In this document: positions 10,350-22,143 of the stretch, piece by piece
Layout of the letters: every line of letters begins with the position of its first letter
Numbering within the stretch: the stretch's first letter is position 1
NCBI RefSeq assembly: GCF_024763615.1
Contig: NC_077223.1
Location: forward strand, 97,402,627 to 97,466,626
Origin: Phlebotomus papatasi
Taxonomy: Eukaryota; Arthropoda; Insecta; Diptera; Psychodidae
DNA: 64,000 bases
Direction: 5' to 3'
Notes under the pieces: generated by a model
Told to the model about the DNA's origin: nothing
What the model saw: only the letters and a program-made list of their open reading frames with translations
Database searches by the model: none
Program-made: the position numbers and the translations under genes

Positions 10350-11060
10350 GGGTAAGTGTGCCAAATTTCGGCATAGTTGCAAATAAGCACTAAAGATTTA
10401 AGTTTGAAATGCAATATTTTTAATTCATATTGATATTTTTTGTTACTTCCTTTTCGGGAGGGTTGTGTGGAACCTTGAAAACTAGTTCATCATCTTTGTT
10501 TTCTCTAAATCACTTTCTAAAATATTGAAAAATTAATAAAAATGTGGACATTGGTTTGGGTAGTATTCCGGCCACTTTCAGTGTAATACCGGCCACCTTG
10601 TTTGTAACCAACTTTTGTGAAGCAACGGAAAAAAAATTTCAAAACGTGTTATGGAACGAGTTTGATATTTAGTTTAATACGTTTATATGACCCATAAGCC
10701 CTGAGATCTTCCGTGTAATTTGTCCTGAAGGCCTGAAAAGTAGCATCTCAAATTTACGCGCAGATTACCGAAGCAATTTGCCGTTTCTGAACTCTTCCAA
10801 GGTCTCTTCCACATCATCTTTTTCATAGAAGGGATTGTCTTTTTCTCTGGACATTGTAGAACTCAGAAATTGAAAAAAAAAACATAAAATGAATAAGAAA
10901 TTTAGGAAAGCAAAAGATGTTGCCGGAATAGGCAACATTACCTCACCGGAGAGACGCTTACAAAGTATCTCGACGCTTACAAACACTCTTACAAAGTAGG
11001 TCGAAATTACACTCAAAGTTGCCGAAATTAGAAGCTGACCGAAATTTGGCACACTTACCC
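10350..11060 (-). mobile_element. TA-target element with pogo-like remnant, copy 1
   Basis: Inverted ends GGGTAAGTGTGCCAAATTTC, with TA at 10348-10349 and 11061-11062. On the minus strand a short frame starts MSREKDNPFYEKDDVEETLE and stops after LEEFRNGKLLR (10765-10851). This resembles the first helix of the psq-type helix-turn-helix that opens pogo/Tigger transposases. The rest of a transposase is missing, so this is a deletion derivative. Shorter relatives lie at 23192-23615 and 53312-53670. Confidence 0.7.
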
Positions 11061-11089
11061 TAGAGACCGTTGGATATGAAAAAAATATC

Positions 11090-12450
11090 CTGAGAAATTT
11101 ATTAATATTTTGTGTATATCACGGCGCCCTTGTAACTTATTCGAGAGAAATCTCCAGAGCTTATGCAAATTTTCTGTCTATATAAAGCCATTTCGACCAG
11201 AAAATGTGCATAAATTCCAGAATCCCATGTAGCGGCATTTAAATGTTGAAGTTTACTTAAATATTAGTAATAATGATCAAAAGGTCAATTTAACCTTTCT
11301 CGGTAGGTTTATTGTTACATCACTTATACCCTTATACTGTGATTCCATGAAATACAAATGATGTAGAAAGTCTTAGCACTTTGTGAGAGCTTTCATTTGC
11401 GCGCTCACCCGGAAAATTCGATCAAGTAGAATCGGAGATATTACAGTTTGAATTTCATGAACTTTGACCCTTCATATCTCCGGTTCTATTGTAACCACAG
11501 CGAACACGCACCATGTTCTGTAAACTTCATAACCTAGACTACAACACTCTAAAGTTTGATTAAAAGTCACAATGGCGTTTTTGAGAAAGACGAACTTGAA
11601 TTTGATGAGATAAAGTTTTGAACAATCATCTGAATGTATTCATCGAGATGAACCTTCTGACAAAAATTTAGGTAAATATGTTAACTAGAACCTGAGATAT
11701 AGGCAGATCAATTCTTCAACTTTGACAATATAGTTTGGATCGTGGTTGTACGAGCGATTTAAGTTTCCTTTTGTTTGACAAATGTGAAGTGCAGCTATAA
11801 CATACTAAAATTTCAGCTCGATCCATGCTACAAGGCCGGAGCTAATTAATTTAGAAAATTTTAAGATGTTGTATATAGAAGTAAATATGGCATTTTACGA
11901 GAGCTTCCTAAAACACTCTCATTTTTTTTTAAATTATGACAATTACAACCGGAGTTAGTGTTAGTTTAAGAAAAAAAAATTGACCCCTTCTGAGCATGAG
12001 TCATGCTTATCGAGGGCCTTAAACTTCTGTTTTTGGGGCTGATGAACTATTGAGAAAACAAAAAAATAGGATGTAATCCAAAAGGGCAGTAGGGGGGATG
12101 GAGGGTTAATGCACGAACTTGCAAATTGCACCCTATACATAACCTTTGCTGGAAACCAGAAGTCAATATCCCTTTTAGTTTAGGAGATATTAAGGTCTAA
12201 AAAGCGGCCGGAAGAGTGGACAAGCGGACGGGACAATTTTTAACCACCCACATATTCGTAATCAGGAAGTCTCCAAACATAATTTGCCAAAGTTTGGAGT
12301 CGTTCGGAGGACATGAAATTTTGTGATAATTCTGTGAAATTTTTGTTAAAAATCTCAAAAAAAAAATCCCTTCATTGACTGTATGCTTAATGACCGTGAA
12401 TACGCACGTAGGCCACTTACATGGAAGAATGAGTATGTACACATGGGTAT
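11090..12450 (-). repeat. Long dispersed repeat, copy 1
   Basis: Reverse-complement relative of 63170-64000. The match is clear over 12080-12325 against 63222-63480, including the conserved order: a block before the GC-rich spot, AGCTCCTAAACTAA-like sequence, then a G/C-run segment. It also shares phrases such as TAACATACTAAAATTTCAGC (inverted in the other copy). No open frame is conserved. Long AT-rich satellite-like intergenic sequence of unknown class. Confidence 0.6.
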
Positions 12451-12805
12451 GTTGTGTATAATTGTGCGAGATTAAAATTTGTACAATTAAACAGTAGTGT
12501 GATTACAAATGGGATCGGAAATTACAATTTTAGGTTTTGACTCAGAAACAAGGGAAAATTATAAAAGAAATGTAAAAGGTGTAGACTCTTTAGTAAACGA
12601 AGTATTTTAGGCTCGATATTGAAAATTGATTTACTTCTATTAAAAGCTTGGCAACATTTTATAAAAATTTAAGAAGTTTAAAGGTAATAAATTGATTTAA
12701 CGATTTTTATTTCTTGTTGAAACTTTCAATGATCGCTTCAGAATTTTATAAAGCTCAATCTTTTGCCATTGCGATGAAATAAAAGCTTAAATTTTCTGCG
12801 TGCAG

Positions 12806-13023
12806 ATCTCACAAATCGACTTGCAACAAACACTCCAAGTCCTGGCCGGAAGACGGGTGGGCTAAGTGCCCGCGTGAAGGAAGTAACGGAGCGCCTTTCA
12901 GCGCCCAAAAGGACCCCCGAGCAGTCATTTAGACCAAATACGACAAACTCAGTGAGAACGACTAAGAAACTCACCCTCTCGCACGAGAGCTTCAAGAAAG
13001 CTTCAGCCTTCTGGAAGTCCTAG
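12806..13023 (+). CDS. Terminal exon of the unrecognised plus-strand gene, copy 2 (orphan)
   Basis: Duplicate of 3472-3689 with the same acceptor and length; the only coding differences seen are AGC CGA to GGC CGG (one Ser to Gly, one silent). No upstream exons were duplicated with it: the sequence to the left is the long dispersed repeat. It is therefore an orphan exon unless spliced to something distant. Near-identity despite more divergent intron flanks points to recent origin, gene conversion or selection. Confidence 0.4.
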
Positions 13024-13453
13024 ACACATGAATAAGATATCGCAATGTCCTTTTTCTATGTCCTGTATTTTATTCACCATTTTTTTAAGTGTTACTGTTT
13101 CGTTCTTTTGTCTGACAAAAAAATCTAAAAGAGTGAAATATAAGACGATTTTTTCTCTACTGAGTGATTCCTTTTCTTCAACATCCAATGGCACTATGTA
13201 ATTCCTTTCAATCTACCAGTTCCTCAGAGAATCCCCGACCAAAATTCTGTGCTTTTTATCCCTCAGCATATAATTTTTAAATTTAAAATGTAGAAATTTT
13301 ATCGAAACTACACAATAAGTTATAACAGCAAATAAATTACACTTCACAGTATAATTAATAATTTACAAAAAAAAAATATTTAAAAAAAATTATGTAAAAA
13401 TGTCCTTATTTGACTTTTAAGGGGAAGAAATGGAGGTTTCATTTGAAATAGAG
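13024..13453. other. Convergent 3' flank of P450 copy 2
   Basis: Alignable with 3690-4152. AT-rich, no separate gene seen. Confidence 0.4.
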
Positions 13454-16400
13454 TCAGATCTTGTCTCGCCTCTCCATTCGGATCCACAGTCCACCAGTAG
13501 CTCTGAGAGTTACTCGGAAGGAGGGTTTGATGTCCTGCTTTCCAGCCACAGGATGCAGTGTAAAGTGCCTCAGGATCTTTGAGATGACGGTTTTCATTTC
13601 GAGGATGGCAAATTTATGTCCTATACAGTTCCGTGGACCAGCACTGAAGGGCAGGAAAGCATAGGGATTTCGCTTTTCAACCTCTTCAGGCAGGAATCGA
13701 TCTGGATCGAATTTTTCGGGATCCGGATAGATGTAGGGAAGCCGATGAATGGCATAGGGAACAATGAAGATGTGACTTCCAGCAATGAGATTGTGCTCTC
13801 CAACGCGTACGTCCTCACCAAGTCTCCTGGCCAGAAGCGGTACACTGGGATATAACCTAAGAGTCTCTTTGATACACTGCTCAAGATACCGCATCTCCCT
13901 CAAATCTTTCATGGTTGGAGCACGAGTATCCCCATCGAAGATGGTATCAATCTCCTCAATGCATTTCTTCTGGCATTCAGGATTCTGAGCCAACATGAAG
14001 AAAGTGAAAGCGACAGCAGCTCCAACTGAATCCTGACCAGCCAACATGAATGTACAAGCCTCATTGATGATGTCTTCTTCCGTGAATTCTGGTACTTGGT
14101 CGGATATATCGATAAGGTAGTCCAGCAAGCATTTCCTCTCACCAAGATTGCCAGTTCGCTTAGCTTCCCTTCGGATCTGGATCATTTTGCGTGTGAAGTT
14201 ATCCAATTGTTTCTTCTGGTTCAGTTCGGATGCTGCCGTATCTGTCATTTTGTACACCCAATTGAGCAGAAGCCATGGACGGATCACGCGGTATGGCATC
14301 ACGACTTTTCCTCTGAAATTCAACGAAAATTGTCATCAATTTCAAAATCAATCAAATTTTAATTCAATCCAAGTTTAATCCATTATTTTGAATATTTCGA
14401 ATTTTTCGATGCATGATAATTGCCCAAAAATGCCTTATTTAAAGTACTTTGGATTCATTTGAAACTTTTAACCATAAAGTTATTAAAGTCACACTCTTGT
14501 AGACAAGAAACACCAATGTTAATTTCGTAACTCTTTGTCAACCAATAATCAATATTAAACTAAAAATGTACGGGCACTCCAAGACAAATAGTTGAAAAAA
14601 AGAATTGTGCGATTTGTTTCTAAGCGCTTTTGATAGGAAAAAAATTAAATTTGCATTACAAAAAAATACCAATAACATTAGAGGCTCCAGGATGAATCTT
14701 CAACATCTTTGGCTAATTTAGCAATAACAATTTAAGTAAATACCTTTGTGTTTTCGCTTGTCCTCTCTTCTTGTTTAGTCAAATTGTATAAATTTCCCAT
14801 AGAAGCCTTCTTTGCACAAAACAATCCTTAATCAAATAAAATTCGAGAAAAGAAGTGACTCTTAAAACAACAAATGTCGGAATATTTTTTGTAAAGATAT
14901 GAACATCGTATGTACAAACAACAACAGTGGAATAGAGGTAACATAATACATAATGCCAATTAACACTTCAATTTGCACAATACATTTTTTTTGCAAAAAA
15001 AATAATTATTGACCTTTTTTAACATATTTCTGTTTTCTCCCATCAGAACATGCAAATTCATACGTCTTCACCTTGATCTTGAATTTGAAATCTCGAGTTA
15101 ACTGGAGAATTTGTGACCTCTGCAAGTATTGTACATTGATTTAATTGTTTTACTCGAAATAACTCGAAAAGAAAACATCCGGTAGAGGAAATCACTGTTA
15201 AGTGACAATATTCTACGCTTGAAGACTACCCAAAGTCTCTCTAATAGCCAATTTACAATATTGTGCCTTTTCATGCAAATATTGACTTAAGAATCTATCA
15301 AATTGCCTAAGAGGTCTCACCTTCACAGTAAATTGGACTTGATTAGCAACACACAAGTTGTACCATTTGATCTTCTCCCACAAAAAGTTCATTAAGTCAA
15401 TAGAATCATTGAACTCCTTAAGAAATCTTTCACTTTATATTCCCAGGAGATGCGATAGTATTAAGTTCAAGACTAATGCATAATTCACTTTAATTAATTG
15501 ACAATTATCATCAATTAATAGCTTAAGTAAGTGTTAAATACATGCAGATTCAGTTACAAACAGATTTTTAGAGACTCTAATTCAATATATTATTTAGGTG
15601 CCCATATGACGTGTTCTTTAAAATAGAATTCTTAGTATTTATTAGAACTTTTAAAAAGGCTTTAATATTTTCACTTCCTGAAATGTCGAATATTCTTTAG
15701 AAGACGCAAATTAAACAAAGAAACATTTGTCCTTAAAATATTATTATGATAAGAAAAATGTTAAAGTCCAATTCAATTTGAAATGTATGAAAAATATGAA
15801 TTTTGATTTTCAAATTTTGTTGCCTTTTTTTAATAACTAATTTTTTACTGATTAAATTCAAAATCTAATTTATAGTGCAAAGATATCAGCAGTTACTGTT
15901 GAATTCGTAGGGAAAAACGAAAAATAAAATTTTCTTCAGTTAGCCAAGTTTCTCAAATAAACATTTGAGAATTAAAAATTGAGAACAGTTTACAGCGCCA
16001 TTAGCGGAATTTTTATTTCGCTAGTGGTACTAATGATTCAGTAGAGAAAAAAATATTATCCAATCAATTGTGTTAGCCGATTCCAACCAATTTATCTGTT
16101 TTAATTTCGTAATGAAAATATTTTAACACAAAAATTAAATAATTGAGCACTTGAGAAAATTACTTATCTTTTCATCTCAAAAGTGCCTTACATTTTAAAA
16201 TATTTTCGTGTTAAAATAATATCGTTTTAAAATATTTTCACTTCAAAATGAAAACAAACAAACTTCCCGGAATCCACTAGCACGGCAAACATTTCCTTTA
16301 ATAGAAACAATATTTAATCAAAATCAACAGATCAACTAGCGGGAAAAAACTTCCACTAGTTGCGCTGTGAACTCAGTGAACCTTGTGCACTGTTCTCAGT

Positions 16401-19400
16401 TGTCAATTGCTCAGTTTTTAGTCGTTATCAACAATAGGGGAAACCCTATCAACAAACCTTATCAACAAAGAGAAATTCCCAGCAAGATTGAAGACGAAAT
16501 ATAAGATCCAAAATTGTGCCAAATTAATACAAAAATTTGTAAAATACAGTGTAAGAAAAGTGCCCCCATTCCCTTTTATGCCCTGGTGTAATCCTGATCA
16601 AAACCCTGAACGAGTCTCAGAGAAAGATTACAAGACTTGACCACTGATGAAGGCTTGGAGACCGAGCCGAAAGCTCTGATGATAGTTGATGTGTTTCCCT
16701 GAGTGATTATCTCTTCCCGACGACTTCCGGTTTTCCCTATTGTTGATTGCAATTAACGTCGGCTTATATCCACAATTTTTAGTCGTTAATTACAGCTAGA
16801 TTATAGAAGACTTATAAAATTTTCAGAATTTATACTTTACGTTATTAAATAAATAATGAACTTAATTTGAAAACTGAACTTAATTAAAAATAAAAACTTT
16901 AAACTAAAATTCTTAAATTGTTACTGTGTCCCCAATGCATACAAAACTAAATATTAGCTTCGCTTATCGTAAAAGAAAATGAATATCGAATCTATAGATT
17001 TTCTTTTCGCAAATCATAAAATGTGTTGATTCAACAAATTATTTGTCTCAGTATGGGTATCAATTTACAATCCGACTTAAATGTGGAGACTCTATCTCTC
17101 AAAAAGCTTCCGCAGACAGAATGTAGCCAACATAAAGTTCCAACAGAAAGAGCTACCGATATTTCACCAGAAGCCAATGCTGATAAAACCGATTTGAGAA
17201 AACGAACCACCGAAATATTTGTGACAAATTTGTGTTAATAAAATAAATAAGCAATAAACGACGATCGCCGTCTTTTTCAAACAAATCATGATCTATTTCA
17301 TTACGAGAGTCAAAATATGTTATTTTAATACTCACTGTCTAAAAGGGGATTTTTCCATCTCTTTGTCTTCTCGGAACACTGGAACACCAAGTACCGCCTC
17401 TACAAAACAACATATAAGTAATAGTGTGAACTATTTGTATTAGCAGACTACCAGAAATGTTAGCTCACCGTTGAGAATATCCAGAACGCAGTTGTTCACA
17501 AAATCTGTAATGTTTATCTCACCCTCGGCAGCTTTGAATTTATCCAGTAAACACTGAGAGCTGTCGTTGAAGGTTCCAATGAATTTCTCGAGGATGTTGA
17601 GATGAAAGCTGGGCTGAATGAGCTTTCTGTGGACACTCCATTTGTCTCCGCTACTCGTAATCAGACCATTCCCGAGGAAGTTATGCAAGAGCTTGTAAAA
17701 GAAGGTTTTGTCGGTGTGTTTCCGGGAGGAAAGAATTGTTTGCAAATCCTGTGGATCCAGTACTATGAAAGCTGGAACAATGGTCACCCAGAGACGGATA
17801 AGTGTGCCATATAGGGAGAATGCCTTAGCTGCATCATTGACCATAACTAGAAAAGTGAGAAGAGTCATGCAAAGATACCAAATTAAACATAACACGTTAA
17901 TTGTAATAATTTCTGCATTGACTATTGACACTGCCAGTTGCGAAGATCTCCTAATGAGTGATTGCATAATTTATGTGATTGTCAACAATGCACCTCAGTG
18001 ACCTAAATTTCATCATGTGACACTCACCATTCTTGTCGCCGATCATCAAGATGTTGCCGATAAAGGGTACCGCCGGGGGTCCAGGGAGCTTTAGGGCAAC
18101 AAGCAAAAGCTTCAGGTAGCCAGACAGAGCATAGATGAGGCTGCCGGCAACGATGAGGGACAAGTAGCTGAGCAACTCCAGATTGTAGGCACGATCTAAC
18201 TGCAAGAGAACAGTCAGAAAAAGAAACAAAAGACTTCAACGTCAAAACAACGAACCCAAACTCATGCTCAAATACTTTGGAGGTGTGAAAGAATGGAGTG
18301 AAACTGAAGGTGACCATTGTACGATAATGCCGTGATTTGAATAGATACAACGTGATAATTTTCATATAGACTGAAGCAATTGAATCGATAAAAATACACA
18401 TTGTTTATATATAATGGCAACACGAATTTCCATAAGTTATTCCTATATGTCCCGAAAAAAGGTATAAATTGGTTACTTAAGGGAAAAGAATAAGCACAAG
18501 AAGAAAGTGCTAAACAGGTAGGTAAATACATATTTTTTTCTATTTTATTTGCGTATCTTTGTACACCAAAGGGGCAATATGTAATCGGTTTCATTGACAC
18601 AATAACTCACGCCAGTGGACTTGAAAAATATTTGCAGTAAGGTTTGAGAATTTTTTCAGCACCATTGCATCTGCCGAAAAGTTTAAAGGCAATTGTATTT
18701 ATTCTACTCATTAAAATTGCAAGCCAATCAAGACAAACTCACCTGAGCGTGTGCACTGGGCACCAAGGGGCGAATGACTCAAAGAACTTTAATGCATTTA
18801 TCAAGTATTGTATTTAAAATTTCGAAATATTATTTTCATCAACTAAAAAATTGTGCAAAATTTACCCATTACAAAACAAGTATTTTCACGGAACTATTCG
18901 TATATCATATTCTGAACATTCTGAAGAATTTTCACACATATCGTAATATTTTAGTCACCAAAAAGATTTGCGTTATTTTTATGAATCACTGAAGAATTCA
19001 CTGATTGACGCAAAGTCTTTTCGAATTAAATTGAAACAAACTTTGAACTAAACCGTACAACTCAAATAAACAGATTTTTCATTTAAAATTTTAAGCTTCA
19101 GCAGAAATTTTTAATTAACCACTATATTTGTATAGATTATTTAGCATCTTAGATTAGCATTTATAATTGACTATACCGACCGACGTTGTCAAATTTCAAA
19201 AACTTATCCAATGAATTTTTTAACGGTGATTGAACCAGTGATAAATCATTGCGTCACAAGTAAAAAGTATGCAAAATTCTATTCAAAATCTTCTATAGAT
19301 TTTTCTATCACTTTTACACACTTTTCATTCACTCTTTGCTTAGAAATTTCCGTTGAAAATTGTCATACGACATCAAAATGTAATGAGAAGTTCTTGAAAA

Positions 19401-22143
19401 AAAATACACTGAGAAAAAACGGGGGTGCGATTAACTTTTTTTCCTCATAACTTTAACACTTTTTAGGTGTAAAAATATAGCAACATTTTTTAATATTACG
19501 TTTGCACCTTATTAAGGGTAGAAATAACATGAAAAGGGGTAACTCTAACCCCTAATACATCTAAAAAGCATAATATTTACACCGATTTCGGATCAATACT
19601 GCAGAGTAAAATTAACATTTCTGGAATGTTATTTTAACTTTTTCGGATTTCTCTCAATGTAATAAAAGCCACGAAACTACATATATAAATTACAGCATTT
19701 AGTGTTTCACCTCTTTTTATAAAATAAGATAAACAAATTTATTAAAAATCTTTATTCCTCTATTTAAAAATACGTACTTTACCATTTTTCATTGTACTCT
19801 TAATTTTTTAGTACTGCTGAAAATGTTCTGCTCTTGATTCTTCCAGAAGTTGCAAGCTTGGTGTCAAAGAAAGTTTTAATTGTGAGTCCAGTGTCAGAAA
19901 CTACTAAAAATGTTCTTACTATAAAAACACTAATTTCATAAAAAATCCTTTTGGATTTTTTTATTGCAAAATTTTTAGATATTTATTATAATCTTAAAGC
20001 GTAACTAACTATATATTGAGTAGGGGGAGGTGGGGCTACATTGAGCTGTGGGGCTAGATTGTTATACGACTTTATCGCCTATTTCTAAATGAAGCTGGTC
20101 CTTACAATTATTTTATTTAGATCCACAATTATTTTGTGTAAATGAATTACATCATGTCAAAACCCAGTTTTCTTTAGAAATATGCGAAAAAATCGTATAA
20201 CAATGTAGCCCCACAGCTCAAAGTAGCCCCACTTCCCCCTACCTTTTTTTATATTGATTTTAAAACCAAAAGTAAGGTTAATATTTCGTTTTATATCAGA
20301 AATTAAACATTTCTTCTCTGTACTTTTTTGTAATAGAATTGCCAACTGTCGTCGTAGTATTTCTAATCTTTTTATTTAAATTCTAAAAAAGAGAAATGAA
20401 CTGCATTGTGAATAAATAACATATGCAGAGCATATACTAAAAGTTTTCCCATCGTTTTGCTTAAGAAGTTGGTAACTAACCCTAAGATAGCGGTGAGCGT
20501 AAAACTTATTTAAAATTTAAATTTTATTATCACTCAAATATTTTCACTTCAAAATTGGTTTAAAAATGGCAAAAAACAAACTAGCAGTAAAAAATTCAAA
20601 ATGGGCAGTAAAAAATTATAAATGAGCAGCAAAATATCTAATTATGGTCAGTAAAAAAATTAAATCTTTACAAAAATGGGTCTAATTTATATATTAAACA
20701 TTTAAAATTGTTGCAGATAGAATGAAAAGCCCTTTATTTTCCCTCTGCCAAAATTTAGACGATAATAACACGGTTTCAAATTTTTTTGTTACTGCTCAAT
20801 TTTAACTTTTTACTGCTCATTTATACAATGCCTTTAAAAATTGGTTTTCTGAAAAGTTGGCAATTAACACACTTGCTAATATAAGTTTTGAGCTTTTAAT
20901 TGCTTTTTTTTTTAAATCGCTACCTAATAAATTTTGTCACAAAAACCGTAAATAAGTGTCTCGGGGCTTTAATAGAATTTTGAACTTTTAATTTGAAAAT
21001 TTATTCAATGATTTGCTAAAAAAAACTTGTAAGTATTTTTTTTTCTAGAAAAAAATACACTCTCCTTAGCACTTCACAATAATTTGGCTTAGCAATTTAT
21101 GTCGAACTGCTTACCCCTCGGCTTAAGAAGTAATTGGTCACCTTAAGCACGAAAATCTAAAAAGAACAATGTATCTCTTATTAAATCTCAATCACAAATG
21201 CAGAATATTCTTCGCACTCGATTGAAACTTTCAGAGAGCTTTCGTGATCAAGTGAACAATTTAATTATCTCCTCACTGCCAAGTCACTCTACTGAGGGTT
21301 TTAATGAAAACGGCAGAAGGTAAACATTCTGCATAGAACCTCTAATGTAATAATTGCAAGAAAATAGAGGCAACATCCGATCAATTATGATTTTTTTGAG
21401 AGTGAGTGAATGGTATTTGGGAGGCTTTTTAGCATCAATGTACTAATTAATGTGATTTACGTTGGTTTCTGCAAGAGCTGCATATACTCCAAGACTAACA
21501 CTATGAGTAATTTTTCCCGAGCTTTCCATCATCTGATCGTGATTTTTTAATTAAAATTGGCCATTCAATGTAGTGAACTGACCTCTCCAACAAATTAGGC
21601 GAATTTACACTAAACACAGCTTTTAATGACAATTTCCTAATACACCTTCACAGATATAGTATCATTTTTTCTAATGCCTCACTATTTAACTTTAATTTAA
21701 TTAAAAATAAATATTTTTGACACTTTTCTTGAGTCACAAGCACAATTGTTCAGGGTAAAGCTTTTTTGCGTGTAATTTTCACTGAGATCTCAGAAAGAAA
21801 ACGTCCACCAAGCTTGAACTATCGAATCGAACTGGCAAGAAGCTCAATTGATTTGCTTCAATTTCTATTCAATACGAATTTTCTACCACAAATACTGACT
21901 GTAGATGATCAAATTTAGTTGATATTACGATAGCAAATAATATTGCTTAATACATTTTAACAGTGACACTGTCAATCTCCTTTTGGTTGTGGGTGGTTCA
22001 ACAGCATTATCTACACTTGGTTCACATTTGAATAGAAATCCAATCGCGCGAGATTAATCAATTTCACTACAAGGACATTCTTTCACACAATTGATGTCTT
22101 CGGAAGATCAGCAACATCTTCTTACCGTTTGATGAGCCACCAT
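13454..22143 (-). CDS. Cytochrome P450 family 4 (Cyp4aa1-like), copy 2
   Basis: Five coding exons: 22143-22126, 18199-18028, 17846-17469, 17399-17336 and 14312-13454. They have the same lengths (18, 172, 378, 64, 859 bp) and phases as copy 1, giving 496 aa. All motifs are intact: hinge LPGPP, AGQDSV, ETLR, FDPDRF and the haem loop with C440. Differences from copy 1: V3A, K5Q, V58I, eight changes in residues 84-117 (G84V, C85T, F87V, V91I, H96Q, I100T, G111T, M117L) and I453V. Exon 4 and its flanks are identical at base level. Its introns have grown by transposon insertion (intron 4 from 1.8 to 3.0 kb, intron 1 from 1.4 to 3.9 kb). All splice sites are kept, so it is probably functional, with the same membrane-bound lipid monooxygenase role expected. 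Confidence 0.92.
14313..17335 (-). other. P450 copy 2 intron 4 with about 1.2 kb insertion
   Basis: Collinear with the copy 1 intron except for roughly 16050-17310, which copy 1 lacks. The extra part contains a small inverted-repeat element (16425-16749), a hammerhead-like motif (16644-16672) and a plus-strand frame at 17023-17238 of unknown meaning. Confidence 0.6.
16425..16749. mobile_element. Small inverted-repeat element in P450 copy 2 intron
   Basis: Ends ATCAACAATAGGGGAAAC and, inverted, ATCAACAATAGGGAAAAC. Similar short words (TTAGTCGTTA) lie just outside both ends. Present only in copy 2, so it arrived after duplication or was lost from copy 1. Family unknown. Confidence 0.45.
19407..19659 (+). 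mobile_element. CACTGAG-ended MITE, copy 1
   Basis: 253 bp with ends CACTGAGAAAAAAC and (inverted) CATTGAGAGAAATCCGAAAA, flanked by TA (19405-19406, 19660-19661). Near-identical copies lie at 41958-42209 and, inverted, at about 52015-52261. They share the central phrase AAAAGCATAATATTTACACC. Non-coding. Confidence 0.75.
20023..20239. mobile_element. GGGGGAGGTGGGGC-ended MITE, copy 1
   Basis: 217-bp near-palindrome: GGGGGAGGTGGGGCTACATT at one end and its near-inverse at the other, TA on both sides (20021-20022, 20240-20241). Relatives of almost the same length lie at 43836-44051 and 56578-56793. Confidence 0.8.
20545..20835. repeat. GCAGTAAAAAAT repeat cluster with inverted partner
   Basis: Roughly 20-bp units of the type AAATGGGCAGTAAAAAATT repeat several times at 20560-20680, and inverted units (TTTTTACTGCTCATTT) follow at 20790-20820. 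It is an insertion relative to intron 1 of copy 1. Looser relatives lie at 23820-23950 and 24620-24745. Confidence 0.5.

Larger units (their letters stand above)
18346..20488 (-). other. About 2.1 kb insertion in P450 copy 2 intron 1
   Basis: The intron matches copy 1 up to about 18350 and again from about 20489. The extra sequence contains two complete MITEs (19407-19659 and 20023-20239) in AT-rich sequence with no gene that I can support. Confidence 0.6.

Noticed and set aside
17023..17238. 71-codon plus frame in P450 copy 2 intron 4
   Set aside because: Lies in an insertion absent from copy 1. Could be a retroelement tail, but no domain can be named.
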